Origin: Holosporales bacterium
GTDB lineage: Bacteria > Pseudomonadota > Alphaproteobacteria > RUG11792
Length of the DNA stretch: 25,783 nucleotides
Assembly: GCA_031267075.1 (NCBI GenBank)
Contig: JAIRZU010000041.1
Coordinates: 1-25,783 of the forward strand
Direction of reading: 5' to 3'
The translations under genes and the position numbers were made by a program. Shown piece by piece: positions 24,178 to 25,783 of the stretch. Below the pieces are notes generated by a model. That model was not told the DNA's origin, made no database searches, and saw nothing but the letters and a program-made list of their open reading frames with translations. Numbering within the stretch: position 1 is the stretch's first letter; the number at the start of each line of letters is the position of its first letter.

Positions 24178-24210
24178 GTAGTTCTGTGAGTCCAGGGTAG
24201 ACAGTACTAA

Positions 24211-24242
24211 GGAGAGGATGGTTTACCAACCACCTCCTCTCC
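24211..24242. terminator. Imperfect hairpin after the 23296 gene
   Basis: GGAGAGGA pairs with TCCTCTCC, and TGGTT with AACCA inside, around TACC with a two-base bulge. It lies about 34 bp after the stop at 24177. No T-run follows on the plus strand. It is probably the end of the transcript of the exported gene. Confidence 0.45.
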
Positions 24243-24461
24243 TACGGTATAGTATCTGGACGCACTACCGACAGCTTTAGTTCTCCATTGATGGCGCGCA
24301 CGAGGCAGTTCGGTCCATCCCCTGGAGGTTCCTTTGGATTGCATCACTATGGGTGTTAGCTCTGGGATGTGCTTGGCATCATCAGATATCTTCGGATCTG
24401 CATCGTAGATGCCATCAGTTTTGTAGCACTTCAGGCCTCGTTTTTTACAGCAACATTTCAC
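24242..24461 (-). pseudogene. pyrH: Decayed pyrH (UMP kinase) C-terminal fragment
   Basis: On the minus strand, blocks typical of UMP kinase appear in order but in different frames. KTDGIYDADPKISDDAKHIPELT resembles the PyrH nucleotide-binding segment (KVDGIYDxDPK...DAKRFxxLT). Then, after an apparent two-base insertion, DAIQRNLQGMDRTA resembles LxVMDxTAIALC. A third block, KLSVV, follows after a further shift. The spacing between blocks agrees with the family. The N-terminal two thirds of the gene are absent, and an IS5-type end lies about 25 bp beyond the upstream edge. UMP kinase is essential, so an intact pyrH should be elsewhere and this would be a duplicated, broken copy. Read without shifts, the interval gives an 84-residue ORF from GTG 24461, which I consider spurious. 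Confidence 0.6.
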
Positions 24462-24485
24462 ATTCTACCAAAGTTTTTTCTCTTC

Positions 24486-24502
24486 ATGAAGACTGGTTCT
24501 AA
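24486..24502 (+). mobile_element. Solitary IS5-type terminal repeat
   Basis: ATGAAGACTGGTTCTAA matches TTGAAGACGGGTTCTAA (478-494) at 15 of 17 bases and has the same orientation. No transposase reading is left beside it. It probably marks an old insertion next to the pyrH fragment. The remaining interval to rubrerythrin (24503-24645) shows no gene. Confidence 0.5.
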
Positions 24503-24645
24503 GACTTACAGCGGCTTGGAACGATGATGTTTTGCTCAACATTCTTCAATCATAAAAATCGTGAGGCAGCCCTGCGACCGGGATAGACTCGGCTCTCATT
24601 TTATGGTATATGTCCCACAATAGATAATTATGATTTGGTGATATC

Positions 24646-25185
24646 ATGGGAAAACTGACTGGCACGAAAACTGAAAAGAATTTGGAAGCGGCATTCGCGG
24701 GAGAATCGCAAGCATGTAACAAATACACGTACTACGCAGCCAAGGCTAAAAAGGATGGATTTGTAGGGTACGCTGCCGTCATAGAGATGATAGCCCGTAA
24801 TGAGCGGGAGCATGCCAAAATATGGTTTAAGATACGGAACGGAGGAGCGATTCGCAGCACTGAGGAGAACTTAGAGGATTGTATCTCTGGAGAGCATTCT
24901 GAATGGACTGGGATGTACAAGACGTTCGCTGCCGAAGCTAGAGAAGAGGGGTTCGATGATATCGCAGCTTTGTTCGATGGAGTTGCAGCTGTCGAAAAGA
25001 TTCATGAAGAGAAATTCAGAAACATGCTAGATAACATACTCTCGCAGGGTGTGTTCAGTAGCAAAATAGAGAAGAGGTGGGAGTGCTTGAACTGCGGCCA
25101 CGTGCACCATGGGGATTCGGCTCCTCTAGCCTGTCCAGTGTGCTCCCACGGTCGAGAACACTTCTCCGCTGAGTCCATCATTTGA
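24646..25185 (+). CDS. Rubrerythrin
   Basis: 179 residues with both classical domains. The diiron four-helix bundle has ligands Glu20, Glu53, His56, Glu83 (GEHSE), Glu86, Glu117 and His120. Several of these fall at the same numbers as in Desulfovibrio rubrerythrin. The C-terminal rubredoxin-like domain has CLNC (147-150) and CPVC (163-166). It reduces hydrogen peroxide with electrons from NAD(P)H via a redox partner, typical of anaerobes and microaerophiles. GGTGA lies close upstream of the ATG. No partner gene is adjacent; the ferredoxin at 18769 is the only electron carrier in the window. Present alone between an IS relic and an IS1-like element, so possible lateral gain, but not shown. Confidence 0.95.
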   Translation: MGKLTGTKTEKNLEAAFAGESQACNKYTYYAAKAKKDGFVGYAAVIEMIARNEREHAKIWFKIRNGGAIRSTEENLEDCISGEHSEWTGMYKTFAAEAREEGFDDIAALFDGVAAVEKIHEEKFRNMLDNILSQGVFSSKIEKRWECLNCGHVHHGDSAPLACPVCSHGREHFSAESII

Positions 25186-25274
25186 GCGGTGTGCAGATTA
25201 GGCCATACTCTTGCAGCGAGTAGTGGCAAAACATCCTCTATGCAAGCTCCATCGTATGCTAGTCTAGTACATCT

Positions 25275-25298
25275 ATGACTGCGAACTGCCGCAGTCAT
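25275..25298. terminator. Perfect 9-bp hairpin downstream of rubrerythrin
   Basis: ATGACTGCG pairs with CGCAGTCAT around AACTGC, 89 bp after the rubrerythrin stop. No T-run follows. Apart from it and a short direct repeat, the 25186-25523 interval shows no gene I can support; one 80-codon open minus-strand stretch has no RBS or family match. Confidence 0.4.
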
Positions 25299-25438
25299 AC
25301 GAGGCTTCCAATCGCATCTCATCTCCGGATCGAAGTAGATCAGAGAAGAACTCCGCTCCAGCATTCCGTGTCCCTGCATGTACTGTCTGTAGATTCTGCC
25401 TTGGCCATGACCATATGACTCACAAGCCCCCAATCAGA

Positions 25439-25478
25439 AGAGACAGCCTCTAGCACTGCGTCACTTAGAGACAGCCTC
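25439..25478 (+). repeat. Direct repeat AGAGACAGCCTC, two copies 28 bp apart
   Basis: Exact 12-base copies are at 25439-25450 and 25467-25478, some 45 bp before the IS1-like end. They could be a slippage product or a trace of an earlier insertion. The spacing of two copies is too little for an array. Confidence 0.6.
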
Positions 25479-25523
25479 GTTCAGCCACCTCATGGAGGTT
25501 GTGGTACACTGGTATGTTTATGA

Positions 25524-25783
25524 GGTGCAAGAAATATTTGAGACATTTACTTATCTAGTTGATGAGTGGAGTGGTATACTTGCACAAAGATTCGCTAAAG
25601 GTGTCGTCACATGGAATATTGTCCGCATTGCCAATCAACAAATCTCGTCAAAAATGGAAGGACAAGCTGGAAAAACCAGCGTTACAAATGCAAAGACTGC
25701 AATAGAGTCATGAATGAGCCTATGGGCAAGCGCGGAAAGCCACAGATCATAAAGGAAGGCTTACGACCTCAAAACTCGCCGAA
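25524..25783 (+). mobile_element. IS1-like insertion sequence, left part (cut by window)
   Basis: The left end is placed at GGTGCAAG (25524) because the same sequence occurs alone at 17888. The element carries an insA-like gene from 25611 and continues past the window. The position of the exact end and of any target duplication is inferred only. Confidence 0.55.
25611..25783 (+). CDS. IS1-family InsA-like zinc-ribbon protein (3' truncated by window)
   Basis: ATG at 25611 has AAAGG nine bases upstream; a stop at 25596 closes the frame before it. It reads MEYCPHCQSTNLVKNGRTSW, then NQRYKCKDCNRVM. The CPHC...CKDC zinc ribbon with KNG and QRYKC is the N-terminal domain of IS1-type InsA and related transposases, which binds the element's ends. 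After the ribbon comes MGKRGKPQIIKEGLRPQNSP, and the frame is still open at the window edge. A longer open frame at 25492-25713 in another phase covers the same bases but shows no family features. Confidence 0.8.
   Translation, partial: MEYCPHCQSTNLVKNGRTSWKNQRYKCKDCNRVMNEPMGKRGKPQIIKEGLRPQNSP

Noticed and set aside
24207..24461. 84-codon minus-strand ORF with a Cys-rich start
   Set aside because: No convincing RBS, and the UMP kinase blocks run across its frame, so a decayed pyrH explains it better.
25002..25433. 143-codon minus-strand frame downstream of and opposite rubrerythrin
   Set aside because: Nearly half is antisense to rubrerythrin; the rest has no RBS or family match. It could be a relic I cannot identify.
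25439..25478. Direct repeat considered as the start of a CRISPR array
   Set aside because: Only two 12-base units 28 bp apart, no further repeats and no cas gene in the window.
25492..25713. 73-codon plus-strand frame over the IS1-like start
   Set aside because: The zinc-ribbon protein lies in another frame starting at 25611; this frame has no known motif.

Overview
The window looks like part of a reduced, host-associated alphaproteobacterial chromosome. The evidence for Alphaproteobacteria is a TrcR/DUF1013 gene (a family known mainly from that class), an HdaA-type DnaA regulator, and the gene sequences of the ribosomal protein/RNA polymerase cluster. Decayed insertion sequences, a decayed pyrH copy, many unrecognised exported proteins, and anaerobe-type functions (rubrerythrin, a short NRDD protein) fit an intracellular bacterium of the Holosporales/Rickettsiales kind, possibly in a low-oxygen host. 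That placement is an inference, not something the sequence proves.

Layout. 1-243: the 3' end of lpxA, followed at once by an IS5-family transposase remnant. 571-1684 (minus): a 57-residue NRDD-type protein overlapping an S66 (LD-carboxypeptidase/MccF-like) gene. 1745-2788: exported-protein locus A, whose reading frame is broken at a (GA)10 tract. 2822-15081: the conserved core, tRNA-Trp(CCA)-secE-nusG-rplK-rplA-rplJ-rplL-rpoB-rpoC-ruvX, with hairpins before rplJ, rplL and rpoB. 15318-17722 (minus): three consecutive exported proteins of unknown function. 18062-19606 (minus): a tight trcR-ferredoxin-hdaA operon combining cell-cycle and replication-control genes with a [2Fe-2S] protein. 19786-20610: another exported protein. 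20735-22078: a MATE transporter. 22134-23132 (minus): exported-protein locus B, with the same promoter region, signal peptide and GA tract as locus A but an unrelated body. 23296-24177: an exported protein with a Rossmann/methyltransferase-like sequence pattern. 24242-24502: a pyrH relic beside a solitary IS5-type end. 24646-25185: rubrerythrin. 25524-25783: the start of an IS1-like element, whose end sequence also occurs alone at 17888.

The most interesting system is the pair of loci A and B. They lie about 20 kb apart on opposite strands and share roughly 220 bp: an upstream region, a ribosome binding site, a signal peptide and a (GA)n tract followed by codons for Ser-Pro-Val-Val. After that the encoded proteins show no similarity. 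In both, the start-codon frame ends just after the tract and the long downstream frame opens at the tract. Both tracts (10 and 7 units) are in the same register, and one extra GA unit would join the frames in either locus. This suggests a modular, phase-variable surface or secreted protein family, or a conserved recoding signal.
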